A DNA stretch of 64,000 nucleotides. It comes from an uncultured Flavobacteriaceae bacterium (lineage in GTDB: Bacteria; Bacteroidota; Bacteroidia; Flavobacteriales; Flavobacteriaceae). A program made the translations under genes and the position numbers. Shown one piece after another: positions 8,877 through 17,418 of the stretch. Every line of letters starts with the position of its first letter. Within the stretch, counting starts at the first letter, position 1. The notes beneath the pieces were generated by a model that was not told the origin of the DNA, made no database searches, and worked only from the letters and a program-made list of their open reading frames with translations. Location: positions 1-64,000 of the forward strand of contig CAJQLB010000015.1 in assembly GCA_905479065.1 (NCBI GenBank), in the 5' to 3' direction.

Positions 8877-10121
8877 TTACTCTTCTCTTAACGCATCTAT
8901 AGGCTTTACACTTGTTGCTTTAAATGCGGGAATTAAACCAATTAAGGTTCCCAGTGTTACTAAGATTAATAGGGCAATAAATACAACCGCAATTGATACA
9001 GATGCATTGACAAGCGTTGCTTCGTCGCCTTGCCCAAAGGCATTATCCAATAAAATCAAAATCCAACCTCCTGAGATAATACCAAATAGACCAGCGACAA
9101 GTGTTATAAATACAGCCTCTACAACAATTTGCCTTTTAATTTCAAAAGGTGTTGCCCCTAAAGCACGTCTTACGCCGATTTCTTTAGTTCGCTCTTTTAC
9201 AGTTATTAGTAATATATTCCCAATTGCAAAAACTCCCGCTATCAGTGTTGCTAGTCCCACAAACCAAGTTAAAAATTGCATTCCTGTTAAAAATCCTGTG
9301 ATTTTAGCAAATTCTTTACCTAAATTAAAACTTCCAAAAGCCCTTTTGTCATCAGGGTGAATGCTGTTTAAATTTTTCAAAATTAACTTTGCATCTTTTT
9401 CAATCTGCTTGATATCAAATTCTGGTCTTCCAGTAATCATCATCCAACCAATACGATCTCCGCTATTGTAGACTTGCTGAAACGTTGTAAAAGGAATATG
9501 CATATCCGCCGACGGGCCGCCTCCCATACCTTCACTTTCAAAAACACCAATTACTTTAAAATTAATACTGTTAATCTGTATATAAGATGCAACAGCTTCT
9601 TCATCTTTCTCATACAACTGTTTGTAGATGTCTTCAGAAATTACGACAACTTTTTTATTGTTATCTATGTCATTTTGATTGATGAAACGACCAAATTGCA
9701 TGTTCTTTTTTTGCACTTTGTCCAATAACGGATAGTCTCCATAAACTCCAAAATTACCTGACAAAAAATCATGAACAACAAAACTCTGAGTGATGTTTCT
9801 TGGAACAACAAATTCAATCCCTTCAACATTCTCTCTTACTTTTTCTGCATTTGATAATGTCAGTTGGACACGTCTCCCTTCTTGAAAACCCTTAAATGGT
9901 CTACTCGTGCTTTGAGACCAAACAAATACACTATTCGTCGCAAAATCTCCGAACAAACGATTAAATGAGTTTTCTAATCCTCTAGCAGACCCCAATAAGC
10001 CGATTAATAACAGTATTCCCCACCAAACACCAACCATCGTTAATACTGAACGCAATTTGTTTTTAGTCAAACTATCATAAACTTCTTGCCAAGTATCTCT
10101 GTCGAATAAAAATCTTATCAT
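8877..10121 (-). CDS. MacB-like ABC transporter permease (second of two)
   Basis: The 414-residue permease has the MacB/FtsX plan: one N-terminal membrane helix (about 22-45), a large periplasmic MacB core domain (about 50-280), and three C-terminal helices (about 285-400) ending in IPAFKATSVKPIDALREE, the usual closing motif. The stretch VKERTKEIGVRRALGATP between helices is the ATPase-coupling motif. There is no ATPase domain, unlike E. coli MacB; the partner ATPase is encoded separately upstream. It starts 2 bases after the other permease and probably forms a heterodimer with it. Confidence 0.93.
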   Translation of the reverse strand: MIRFLFDRDTWQEVYDSLTKNKLRSVLTMVGVWWGILLLIGLLGSARGLENSFNRLFGDFATNSVFVWSQSTSRPFKGFQEGRRVQLTLSNAEKVRENVEGIEFVVPRNITQSFVVHDFLSGNFGVYGDYPLLDKVQKKNMQFGRFINQNDIDNNKKVVVISEDIYKQLYEKDEEAVASYIQINSINFKVIGVFESEGMGGGPSADMHIPFTTFQQVYNSGDRIGWMMITGRPEFDIKQIEKDAKLILKNLNSIHPDDKRAFGSFNLGKEFAKITGFLTGMQFLTWFVGLATLIAGVFAIGNILLITVKERTKEIGVRRALGATPFEIKRQIVVEAVFITLVAGLFGIISGGWILILLDNAFGQGDEATLVNASVSIAVVFIALLILVTLGTLIGLIPAFKATSVKPIDALREE

Positions 10122-10123
10122 TA

Positions 10124-11353
10124 CTAATCGTTTCTTAATGCTATAATTGGTTTAATTTGCGATGCCTTTTTTGCTGGTAAATATCCCGCTATACCTCCAG
10201 ATACAATTAGCGTTATTGTTGCTGCAACAATGAGATTTAAACTGACTGCTGCATCTTTGATGAAGTACTGTTCTAAACTCGGTCCTCCATATTTTAAAAC
10301 TGCCATACCAATAATTAATCCCAAAAATCCAGCAATGATGGTTATAAGGATAGACTCTAATAAGATTATAAAGACAATTGATTTTGGCGGAGCTCCAAGG
10401 GCCTTTCGGATTCCTATTTCTTTTGTTCGCTCTTTTACGATAAAAATCATAATATTACTGATACCCACAACACCAGCAATTAAGGTCCCAAAACCAATTA
10501 CAAGTATAATAATTCCTAATCCCGTTGTCAACGCACTAACACTTTGAGACTCTGATGCACGATTTCTTACTCGAATTGCTCTTTGATCAGAAACAGCTAC
10601 AGAAAAGAGTTTCTTTAGCTCTGACGTTAATTTGTTACTGAAAGCAATCGCTTCATCAAAATTAAGTTTTGGATTATAGGTTAAGCTTATTTGATCTATG
10701 TAATCGTTGTTACCATAAACTTGTTGTGCTGTCGTTAAAGGCATGTAAATAATCCGTTCTTCATCATCGTTACCCTCATCAGAGAAAATTCCAACAATTT
10801 TATACTGTATTCCACTGAGATTTAAATATTTCCCAAGTGCCGTAGTTTTTAAAAATAAATCCTCCTCTACTTTACTTCCAATTACAATAACTTTAGTCTT
10901 GTTTTCTAAATCTCTTTGGTTGATGTATCTACCCTCATCTATTGATGTTTTTTCAATGAACTGCTGGTCTGGATGTACTGCCCTTACAGAGTAGTTATCA
11001 GTTTCATTTCTAAATGTTGCTGTAACATTCTTAAAAATTCTCGAGGTTATGTATTCAATATTATCATCATTTTCAGATTTAATACTGCTAAACGTATTAT
11101 TATCAAATTGAATACGCCGTCCAGCTTGAAGTCCATTTGAGGCTTTAGAAGTTGTGCCAGATCTAATAAAAATAGCATTTGTAGCATCGTCACCAAAGGC
11201 CTCTGTAAAGGTGTTTTGCAAGCCATTTGCAATACCAAAAAGTATGGTAAACAACATAATTGCAAACAACACAGTAAATCCAGACATGAGTGTTCTCAGT
11301 CTGTTTTTATTTATGCTTTGAAATATTTCACGCCAAAGATCGATATCAAACAT
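10124..11353 (-). CDS. MacB-like ABC transporter permease (first of two)
   Basis: This 409-residue permease has the same layout as its downstream neighbour: N-terminal helix (about 20-45), periplasmic MacB domain, three C-terminal helices, coupling motif VKERTKEIGIRKALGAPP and terminal LPAKKASQIKPIIALRND. The two are clearly paralogous but diverged over most of their length. Its ATG overlaps the end of the ATPase gene by 8 bases, indicating translational coupling. With one ATPase gene and two permease genes, the simplest model is a heterodimeric permease with an ATPase homodimer. Confidence 0.93.
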   Translation of the reverse strand: MFDIDLWREIFQSINKNRLRTLMSGFTVLFAIMLFTILFGIANGLQNTFTEAFGDDATNAIFIRSGTTSKASNGLQAGRRIQFDNNTFSSIKSENDDNIEYITSRIFKNVTATFRNETDNYSVRAVHPDQQFIEKTSIDEGRYINQRDLENKTKVIVIGSKVEEDLFLKTTALGKYLNLSGIQYKIVGIFSDEGNDDEERIIYMPLTTAQQVYGNNDYIDQISLTYNPKLNFDEAIAFSNKLTSELKKLFSVAVSDQRAIRVRNRASESQSVSALTTGLGIIILVIGFGTLIAGVVGISNIMIFIVKERTKEIGIRKALGAPPKSIVFIILLESILITIIAGFLGLIIGMAVLKYGGPSLEQYFIKDAAVSLNLIVAATITLIVSGGIAGYLPAKKASQIKPIIALRND

Positions 11354-12047
11354 GTTGTCCTGCTCTTACTTGATTCACTTTCTTATCTTCTTCTATCACG
11401 CCATCTCGCAACCTTACAACACGTTTACACATTGCTGCAATATCTTCTTCATGAGTCACAATTAAAATGGTTTTACCCTCGTCATTTAATTGTTGAAGAA
11501 ATTCCATAATCTCGTAGGAAGTAGTAGTATCTAAAGCACCCGTTGGTTCATCAGCTAATAATAATTTTGGATCAGCTGCGAGAGCGCGTGCAATAGCAAC
11601 ACGCTGCTTTTGACCACCAGACAATTCACTTGGTAAATGATCAGCCCATTCCAAAAGACCTACTTTAGTTAAATGAAATTTACCTTTTTCTTGACGCTCC
11701 TTTCGTTTTAAGCCTTGATAATACAATGGTAATGCTACATTTTCTAGGGCATTTTTGTAATTGATTAAATTGAATGATTGAAAAATAAATCCTAAAAATT
11801 TATTTCTATATATCGCCGCCTTTTTTTCAGTAAGGTTTTTGATTGGGACCTCATCAAGAATATAATCTCCTGAATCAGCTTCATCTAACATCCCGATAAT
11901 ATTAAGTAACGTTGATTTTCCAGAACCTGAAGACCCCATAATTGCCACCATTTCACCTGTTTCAACTTCAAGATTAATACCCTTTAGTACATGTAAACTG
12001 GAATCTCCAATTGGATAAGACTTATGTAGTTTATTAATTTTTAACAT
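11346..12047 (-). CDS. ABC transporter ATP-binding protein, LolD/MacB type
   Basis: The 233-residue ATPase powers the exporter encoded downstream. Walker A is GSSGSGKST (38-46), the Q-loop is at Q90, the signature LSGGQ at 142-146, Walker B LLLADE at 162-167, and the switch histidine at H199. The length and the ADEPTGALDTTTS stretch are typical of the LolD/MacB/FtsE subgroup. It is the first gene of the unit ATPase-permease-permease-adaptor-TolC-tsaB on the minus strand. A weak promoter-like GATTTTTG lies about 40 bases upstream, differing from consensus at one position. Confidence 0.94.
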   Translation of the reverse strand: MLKINKLHKSYPIGDSSLHVLKGINLEVETGEMVAIMGSSGSGKSTLLNIIGMLDEADSGDYILDEVPIKNLTEKKAAIYRNKFLGFIFQSFNLINYKNALENVALPLYYQGLKRKERQEKGKFHLTKVGLLEWADHLPSELSGGQKQRVAIARALAADPKLLLADEPTGALDTTTSYEIMEFLQQLNDEGKTILIVTHEEDIAAMCKRVVRLRDGVIEEDKKVNQVRAGQHV

Positions 12048-12131
12048 TTTTAGTGATTTCTCTTATTACAGACATAAGACTGCAAAAATCTCAATTTGTT
12101 ACAACTTTATATTTAATAAAATGTTAAAAAA

Positions 12132-12353
12132 CTATTTACTTGTCAATTTGTGATAAATGAAATATGCGACCCCACCAACTAGCAGGTAAGGAATAACCAT
12201 TAAATAAATGATTCCATTATTTATACCCTTCGCAGTGCTTTGCCCATCTTCACTTTCCAGTACTGCACGACACATTGCACATTGAGCTTCAAGAGAAAAA
12301 ACCAGTAAAAAAATTACAAAGAAAACAACGATATGTTTGTTAGTCAATTTCAA
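12132..12353 (-). CDS. Small membrane protein with CxxC motif, oxidase biogenesis locus
   Basis: This protein of about 73 residues has an N-terminal hydrophobic segment ending in SLEAQ (likely signal peptide), then CAMCRAVLES with a CxxC pair, and a C-terminal membrane helix (about 46-66, IIYLMVIPYLLVGGVAYFIY). No good ATG is available: the first usable start is a TTG whose last base is shared with the TGA stop of the DUF420 gene. The frame is also open further upstream, overlapping that gene. Its position, last in an operon of oxidase biogenesis genes, and the exposed CxxC suggest a metal or redox role. That is inference; I do not recognise a named family. Confidence 0.75.
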   Translation of the reverse strand: MKLTNKHIVVFFVIFLLVFSLEAQCAMCRAVLESEDGQSTAKGINNGIIYLMVIPYLLVGGVAYFIYHKLTSK

Positions 12354-12868
12354 TAATATGGGGAAATCATTAGGTACACTAATACGCCTGAAACAGCAAC
12401 ATACAACCAAACAGGAAACGTAATGCGCGCTATTTTTTTGTGACGTTCAATATTATTGGTTATGGCCCTTACGTAAGTAATCAAGACAAAAGGGATCACA
12501 ATGATTGATAATATTATGTGAGTGATTAGAATTATATAATACGTTGATTTAATAATTCCTTCACCACCAAATTTTGTAGAATCACTCGTCATATGATACA
12601 ACACATACATCACTAAAAAAATTAATGATAACGCAATAGCTGTTTGCATAAAACGTTGATGTAATTTGATTTTCTTATTAACAATTGCAACATAAGCCAT
12701 TATTAAAACTAAGGCAGTTATTGCATTTATAGTGGCATAAATAGGCGGTAAAAAGAATGGTAATTCTAAGTCAATTTTCACGCCAAACAAAGCAGCAACT
12801 GCCAAGGGTATTGCCACTGATAAAATGACAATAACTTTATTGTACTTCTTTTCGTTAGAATGATTCAT
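12350..12868 (-). CDS. DUF420 domain membrane protein
   Basis: The 172-residue protein is almost wholly membrane-embedded, with about five helices (roughly 11-29, 38-60, 72-92, 110-130, 148-168). It matches the DUF420 (YozB/CtaM-like) family by length, helix pattern and context. Members occur next to SCO and cytochrome oxidase genes; in Bacillus and Staphylococcus relatives are needed for oxidase activity or maturation. Histidines such as those in YHMTSD, ITHIILS and ERHKK are candidate metal or haem contacts. It starts 1 base after the SCO stop codon, so it is co-transcribed. Confidence 0.85.
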   Translation of the reverse strand: MNHSNEKKYNKVIVILSVAIPLAVAALFGVKIDLELPFFLPPIYATINAITALVLIMAYVAIVNKKIKLHQRFMQTAIALSLIFLVMYVLYHMTSDSTKFGGEGIIKSTYYIILITHIILSIIVIPFVLITYVRAITNNIERHKKIARITFPVWLYVAVSGVLVYLMISPYY

Positions 12869-12869
12869 A

Positions 12870-13610
12870 CTATTCTTTTAAAAGTTTGGTTATATCTTCT
12901 TTTAATAAGCTTATTTCTTCTCGCATACCATCATCACCAAATTGTTGCTTTTCAGAAATAATACCATTATAGTAAATGATTGGATTACCATTAACCAATC
13001 TTGACCTTAAAAATCCATTTTTGTCAATTAGAGCAAAATTGCCTGAATGTTCAAATCCACCGTCAACCTCTTCCTCTTCAGCGGTATATAAATTAAATCC
13101 TTGATTTGCCAATTCATAAATAATATCTTGAGACCCTGTTAATAAGTGCCAATTTGGATTTGTAATTCCATAATTTGTTGCATAACGTTTCAAAACTTCT
13201 GGAGTATCAATTTTAGGATTGATTGTTATTGAAGCAACTCCAAACCCTTCCATTCCTTTGAAATAATCTTGAATCTGAACAAGATTTGAACTCATTTTAG
13301 GACATATCGTTGGGCAGGTTGTGAAAAAAAACTCAACAAGGTAAACTTTACCGTCATAATCTTTGTTACTAATAGTGTTTCCATCTTGATTTATAAATGT
13401 AAAATCTGGTACCTTTTTGGGCTGCCCATTTATAGTTAAAAAGGCCAGTTTCGTATTGTCGGTAATTTTTTTACTTACATTTCTAGATCTACTTCCTTCT
13501 CTTGTTACATCATCACTTGTAATTCTGTCAACAATTTTTGGAATAAAAATAATTCCAAAAACCAACACAATTAAGGAAATTCCAACATATGAATAGCTAG
13601 TCTTTTTCAT
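12870..13610 (-). CDS. SCO-family copper chaperone for cytochrome oxidase
   Basis: SCO proteins deliver copper to, or reduce, the CuA site of oxidase subunit II. This 246-residue copy has an N-terminal membrane anchor (about 7-26), a periplasmic thioredoxin fold, the copper-binding CPTICP motif (C99, C103) and the third ligand His in GFEHSGNF (H188). The start chosen is the ATG at 13610, directly before the anchor; the frame is open 39 bases further upstream, but with a poorer start. The gene overlaps the end of the upstream SCO-like gene by 14 bases. Confidence 0.93.
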   Translation of the reverse strand: MKKTSYSYVGISLIVLVFGIIFIPKIVDRITSDDVTREGSRSRNVSKKITDNTKLAFLTINGQPKKVPDFTFINQDGNTISNKDYDGKVYLVEFFFTTCPTICPKMSSNLVQIQDYFKGMEGFGVASITINPKIDTPEVLKRYATNYGITNPNWHLLTGSQDIIYELANQGFNLYTAEEEEVDGGFEHSGNFALIDKNGFLRSRLVNGNPIIYYNGIISEKQQFGDDGMREEISLLKEDITKLLKE

Positions 13611-14307
13611 TTTTCTTAATATCTTGTTTTCGACGCGATGAAGAATCAAAATTACCTTTTCGTTTTTGTCGATATTCGGTAAATAAAATCCTTAAATCTT
13701 CACTCATTTTATTTTTTATTTCTGCAACCTCAATACAATTATAGCTACTAAGCCCATAAATAGCAGTATTCTTTTCAATGTCATTATCTGTGCGATCATC
13801 AGTGCGCCCGCGCTGCATGAGTTCTGAATCAACAATAAAGACCTCGTCAGTTGCATATGAGTTGTCTAATGGACCCTTGGATTTTAAGCTGTTGTATATG
13901 TTTTGAATTTGTAATGAATCCATTGTAATAAACTTCCAATATTTCAAGGCATCATAATCAAGTAACTGTTTTCTTAATTGTTCTAATTCTACTTGACTTT
14001 CATTCAAAGCAAGAGTTATCACCTGAAATCGCTTAAACCCTAAAAACTTATCATAAATCAATTCTTTTAGATTCAAGGTTGTTGTTGATTTTAAAAGAGG
14101 CCTTGATCCCACAAAATTTAAGATGGTAATATTCCCATTAAATCGTGCATCATTGTTAGCTAAACCAGTCAACTCCATTACCTCATTATTGACAACATCC
14201 AGTGGCTCATAATTATGACTTGAAGGATATAAAAACAATAAAAACAGAACCGGTAGGAAAAAAAGTATTCCTAAAATAAATTGCTTTTTAAGTCTTGATC
14301 TATTCAT
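13597..14307 (-). CDS. SCO-like membrane-anchored protein lacking the copper site
   Basis: This 236-residue protein has one N-terminal membrane helix (about 10-27) and a periplasmic domain. I do not know a name for it. By eye, it follows the SCO protein encoded next to it: GNITILNFVGSRP lines up with the SCO strand GKVYLVEFFFTTCP, FQVITLAL with FGVASITI, and EVFIVDSELMQRGR with NFALIDKNGFLRSR. At the copper-binding loop it reads RPLLKS instead of CPTICP, and the third-ligand His is also gone. It may be a structural or regulatory SCO paralogue. The C terminus is very basic. Adjacent genes suggest a role in oxidase assembly. Confidence 0.8.
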   Translation of the reverse strand: MNRSRLKKQFILGILFFLPVLFLLFLYPSSHNYEPLDVVNNEVMELTGLANNDARFNGNITILNFVGSRPLLKSTTTLNLKELIYDKFLGFKRFQVITLALNESQVELEQLRKQLLDYDALKYWKFITMDSLQIQNIYNSLKSKGPLDNSYATDEVFIVDSELMQRGRTDDRTDNDIEKNTAIYGLSSYNCIEVAEIKNKMSEDLRILFTEYRQKRKGNFDSSSRRKQDIKKNEKD

Positions 14308-14312
14308 TAGGT

Positions 14313-14343
14313 AAAAATAAAAAAGACGGCTATAAAAACCGTC
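14313..14343 (-). terminator. Intrinsic terminator or attenuator within the oxidase locus
   Basis: On the minus strand GACGGTT and AGCCGTC form a 7-bp stem (one G-U pair) with a 5-base loop, followed by six T, A and five more T. It sits in the 57-base gap between the subunit IV gene and the SCO-like gene, so it could end the ctaB-subunit III-subunit IV transcript or lower expression of the biogenesis genes downstream. Confidence 0.75.
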
Positions 14344-14364
14344 ATTTCCTTTTATTTTAACTTA

Positions 14365-14748
14365 TTAAAAGTCTCGTTTTATATATCCTTTATCATATAT
14401 CTCAAAGATATACCCTGCTTCTTGTAAAAGGATCCAAAGTAAATAACATATTAAAAATATCGCTGTCCATACGACCATACGACGTAAAGCTTTAGTTTCA
14501 TCCCTCATGTGCATAAAATCCCAAGTAATATAGTAAGCTTTTACAATTGTAAGTACAATGAAAATCCAATTAAGGGCTTTCATCCCTAAAAAGACAGTTC
14601 TACCCCATTCTGGTTTGTATATCCCAAGAAGTACTTCAACTGCAGTAATAATGGATAGTAGTATTAATACTCCCCATATCTTCTGAGTATTAGATTTGAA
14701 TTTTATTAATCCTCTTAATATTTCTAATTTATGTGCGTGATCTGCCAT
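14365..14748 (-). CDS. Cytochrome c oxidase subunit IV family protein
   Basis: This small 127-residue membrane protein has three helices (about 23-43, 51-72, 92-112) and fits the prokaryotic cytochrome oxidase subunit IV (CtaF/CyoD-like) family, which stabilises the core oxidase. Support comes mainly from length, helix pattern and its place directly after a subunit III gene (21-base gap). It begins MADHAHK, with a His-rich start often seen in flavobacterial copies. It is the last gene before a terminator-like hairpin. Confidence 0.87.
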   Translation of the reverse strand: MADHAHKLEILRGLIKFKSNTQKIWGVLILLSIITAVEVLLGIYKPEWGRTVFLGMKALNWIFIVLTIVKAYYITWDFMHMRDETKALRRMVVWTAIFLICYLLWILLQEAGYIFEIYDKGYIKRDF

Positions 14749-14769
14749 CTTAAAGTTGCTTATAAATGT

Positions 14770-15771
14770 TTATACCAGGTAAAAGAATGTAAAGACGAAT
14801 ACCCAAACTAAATCTACAAAGTGCCAATATAATCCCACTTTCTCTACCATTTCATAATTTTTTCGACGCTCATAAGTTCCGAGTATTACATTGAAAAAAA
14901 TGATGATGTTAATGACAACTCCAGAAAAGACATGAAATCCATGGAAACCAGTTATGAAGAAAAAGAAATCAGCAAATAATGGCGTTCCGTATTCATTTAC
15001 ATGAAGATTAGCCCCTTCAACGACTGATTTGCCGTTTTCTTTGATTTGTCGTAAAGATTCTTCTCTAGTCAGTACGGTCTTTTCACCGTCTTCATTAATT
15101 AATTGAGTCCTTACTAACACATTTGTATTTGCTTCCAAACCATGCATAACTTCGTCCACAGTATAAGATGGCAGAGACCCCTCATTCATGAACCAAATAC
15201 CATTTTTACGCTGGTGTTGTTCGCGTACATCATGGGCTGCCTCGATGGCAAAGTCTTTTATCGCTACTCTTTTGAATAACTGCTCCCCATCTTTCTCTAC
15301 ATATTCCCCAAATTGTAAAATATTCCCCCCTTTAGTTTGGATGGCACCGTAATCTCCTTTAATAAAAGTTGCCCATTCCCAAGCCTGAGATCCTACAAAA
15401 ATGAGTCCCCCAATAATCGTCAAAAACATATAAAAGGTCACCTTCGCCTTTTTCATTTCATGTCCTGCATCAACAGCTAACACCATCGTAACCGAAGACA
15501 TAATTAGGACAAAAGTCATAAACGCAACATAAATCATTGGTGCTGGCTCATGATAAAACGGAATGTGCGTAAAAACTTCGTCTGCAATTGGCCATGCATC
15601 AATAAACTTAAACCTTGAAAAACCATACGCTGCTAAAAATCCTGAAAAGGTCAATGCATCAGATACGATGAAAAACCACATCATCATTTTTCCATAACTT
15701 GATTTCAAGGGTTGGCTACCACCTCCCCAAGTTTTTCCTTCTGTACCAGTACTTACAACTGTATTATCCAT
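14770..15771 (-). CDS. Cytochrome c oxidase subunit III with large loop insertion
   Basis: This 333-residue subunit III is much longer than the usual single-subunit bacterial form. The normal membrane helices are present (for example FFIVSDALTFSGFLAAYGF at about 33-51 and FITGFHGFHVFSGVV at about 272-286, the family signature). Between helices, residues about 141-262 form a hydrophilic insertion of about 120 residues with charged, soluble-domain-like sequence. I chose ATG 15771: the upstream TTG that could extend the frame is part of a TATTTTTG promoter element. Expected to work with the aa3 oxidase encoded at 34402-37289. Confidence 0.9.
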   Translation of the reverse strand: MDNTVVSTGTEGKTWGGGSQPLKSSYGKMMMWFFIVSDALTFSGFLAAYGFSRFKFIDAWPIADEVFTHIPFYHEPAPMIYVAFMTFVLIMSSVTMVLAVDAGHEMKKAKVTFYMFLTIIGGLIFVGSQAWEWATFIKGDYGAIQTKGGNILQFGEYVEKDGEQLFKRVAIKDFAIEAAHDVREQHQRKNGIWFMNEGSLPSYTVDEVMHGLEANTNVLVRTQLINEDGEKTVLTREESLRQIKENGKSVVEGANLHVNEYGTPLFADFFFFITGFHGFHVFSGVVINIIIFFNVILGTYERRKNYEMVEKVGLYWHFVDLVWVFVFTFFYLV

Positions 15772-15798
15772 ACGATAACATTCATTTTTAAAATTGGA

Positions 15799-15806
15799 CA
15801 AAAATA
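15799..15806 (-). promoter_or_regulatory. -7 promoter element (TAnnTTTG) before subunit III
   Basis: On the minus strand TATTTTTG matches the Bacteroidetes -7 consensus, 27 bases before the ATG at 15771. The 105-base gap to the preceding subunit III gene is the largest in this locus, supporting an internal promoter. No clear TTG -33 box is seen. Confidence 0.45.
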
Positions 15807-15906
15807 ATCATTTTATTCATCTAAAGAAACATCATTGATTAAAATTTAAACCCTTTTAACTCAGCTCACATAAAACCATTTTAAAAAGAATTTAAAACTT
15901 TCATTT

Positions 15907-16488
15907 TTAGCTCATGAAAACCAAAAACAAAAACAAGTATAACCAAAGTATATCAACGAAATGCCAAAAATTCGCAGCTAACTCAAATCCCAATAAATTT
16001 TCGGTATTATATTTTTGTTTAAAATGATTATAAATTACAACCATCAAGCAAATTAGACCAACAATAACATGTAAAATATGTACTGCAGCTATGATGTAGA
16101 TGTAGGACATTGTGATATTACTTGTTGGACCAGTAAAATTAAATCCCAAATCAATAATTTGTTGAAATCCTATAAGCTGACTGACGATAAATCCAATTCC
16201 CAAGAGCATGGTGGCCCCCAAGTAAAAAGACGCTTTCGAGGCCATATTGAGCTTTAAATATTTTTTCGCAAGTAGAAGTGTTAAACTACTAAGAATTATT
16301 AGAGCAACACTTACGGAGAATGCATTTGGTAATACAAAACCTGTTAACCAGTCCTCTCTCGCGCTACTAACTACAAAAGCACTTGTCCAACCAGCGAATG
16401 ACATTATTAGTGATACGATTCCAAACCAAAGCATCATTTTTTTTGCTCTTGCTTGTTTTTCTTTTTCTGATCCTTGAGTTAAATCCAT
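15907..16488 (-). CDS. Cytochrome c oxidase subunit III family protein (short form)
   Basis: This 193-residue membrane protein has five helices (about 19-39, 55-75, 85-107, 124-146, 170-190) and the conserved C-terminal HFVDILWLYLFLFLVFM stretch, plus HILHVIVGLICL, typical of heme-copper oxidase subunit III. It is the short five-helix type. It is a second subunit III gene in the same operon as the longer one; flavobacterial genomes commonly carry this pair. Whether both enter the same enzyme is unknown. It starts 3 bases after ctaB. Confidence 0.88.
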   Translation of the reverse strand: MDLTQGSEKEKQARAKKMMLWFGIVSLIMSFAGWTSAFVVSSAREDWLTGFVLPNAFSVSVALIILSSLTLLLAKKYLKLNMASKASFYLGATMLLGIGFIVSQLIGFQQIIDLGFNFTGPTSNITMSYIYIIAAVHILHVIVGLICLMVVIYNHFKQKYNTENLLGFELAANFWHFVDILWLYLFLFLVFMS

Positions 16489-16490
16489 GA

Positions 16491-17387
16491 TTATCGAATA
16501 AATTTATCAGCGACATAAACAACCTGTACGAGTGTAATATAAATAACACTTGCCAACATGAGCTGTCTCGCAGACAATACTGTTCTCTTTTTAAAAAGTT
16601 GTATCGCATAATACAACATTACCAATCCTATTACACCAACAATTACAGCACCGAGAATGGTTAATTGTAATCTTCCTGTAAATCCAAAAACTGGAGCTAT
16701 TGAAACTATAATTGTCCATACCGTATACATAATGGTTTGCGTCGCCGTCGCCTTGTCTTGCTTCCCTGTTGGCAACATATTAAACCCTGCTTTCTGATAA
16801 TCGTCGTGTAAAAACCACCCTATCGCCCAGAAATGAGGAAACTGCCAAAAGAACTGCAACATAAAAAGGGTTCCAGGCTCTATCCCAAAATCATTGGTTG
16901 CAGCAACCCAGCCAAGCATAAAAGGTATCGCTCCAGGTATTGCTCCAACAAATACTGCCAAGGGTGTTTTTGTTTTTAAGGGTGTATAAGCACTAGTGTA
17001 TAAAAAAATTGAAATCGCACCAAACATTGCTGTTTGTGGATTAATTATGTATAAGATAATAATTCCAAAAATTGTAAAAAGAGAGGCAAGAAGAAATGCC
17101 GAATTTACAGACATACGCCCTGCGGGAATGGGTCTAAATTTAGTACGATCCATCAACGCATCTAAATCTCTTTCTATAATTTGATTAAACGCGTTTGAGG
17201 CACCGACCATAAAATATCCTCCTAGAGACAACAACAAAATATGATAGACACTCACAACATCTGCTCCTAAAAGGTAGCCAGCAATTGATGAAAAAACCAC
17301 ACTAAGCGACAGTCTCATCTTTGTAATTTCCTTAAAGTCAGAGATTAGTGAAGTTGGTTTTACAGTTAAATTTGAAACCCTAGACAT
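16491..17387 (-). CDS. ctaB: Protoheme IX farnesyltransferase (heme O synthase)
   Basis: CtaB (298 residues) joins a farnesyl group to protoheme to make heme O, the precursor of heme A of the aa3 oxidase. This UbiA-family membrane protein has about nine helices. The substrate-binding motif NQIIERDLDALMDRTKFRP is at about residues 67-85, and HDDYQKAGFNMLP near residue 195 is the second conserved loop. It is first in the oxidase operon and preceded by a well-formed promoter. No heme A synthase gene (ctaA) is present in the window. Confidence 0.95.
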   Translation of the reverse strand: MSRVSNLTVKPTSLISDFKEITKMRLSLSVVFSSIAGYLLGADVVSVYHILLLSLGGYFMVGASNAFNQIIERDLDALMDRTKFRPIPAGRMSVNSAFLLASLFTIFGIIILYIINPQTAMFGAISIFLYTSAYTPLKTKTPLAVFVGAIPGAIPFMLGWVAATNDFGIEPGTLFMLQFFWQFPHFWAIGWFLHDDYQKAGFNMLPTGKQDKATATQTIMYTVWTIIVSIAPVFGFTGRLQLTILGAVIVGVIGLVMLYYAIQLFKKRTVLSARQLMLASVIYITLVQVVYVADKFIR

Positions 17388-17418
17388 TGGTTATTTTGCT
17401 TCTACTGTTTTGAGATTG

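Noticed and set aside
8851-9360. Plus-strand open frame over the ABC permease
   Set aside because: It is antisense to a well-conserved permease, has low-complexity composition and no recognisable domain.
15772-15801. Longer start of subunit III at a TTG
   Set aside because: The TTG lies in a TATTTTTG promoter-like element, and the extra residues have no family similarity.
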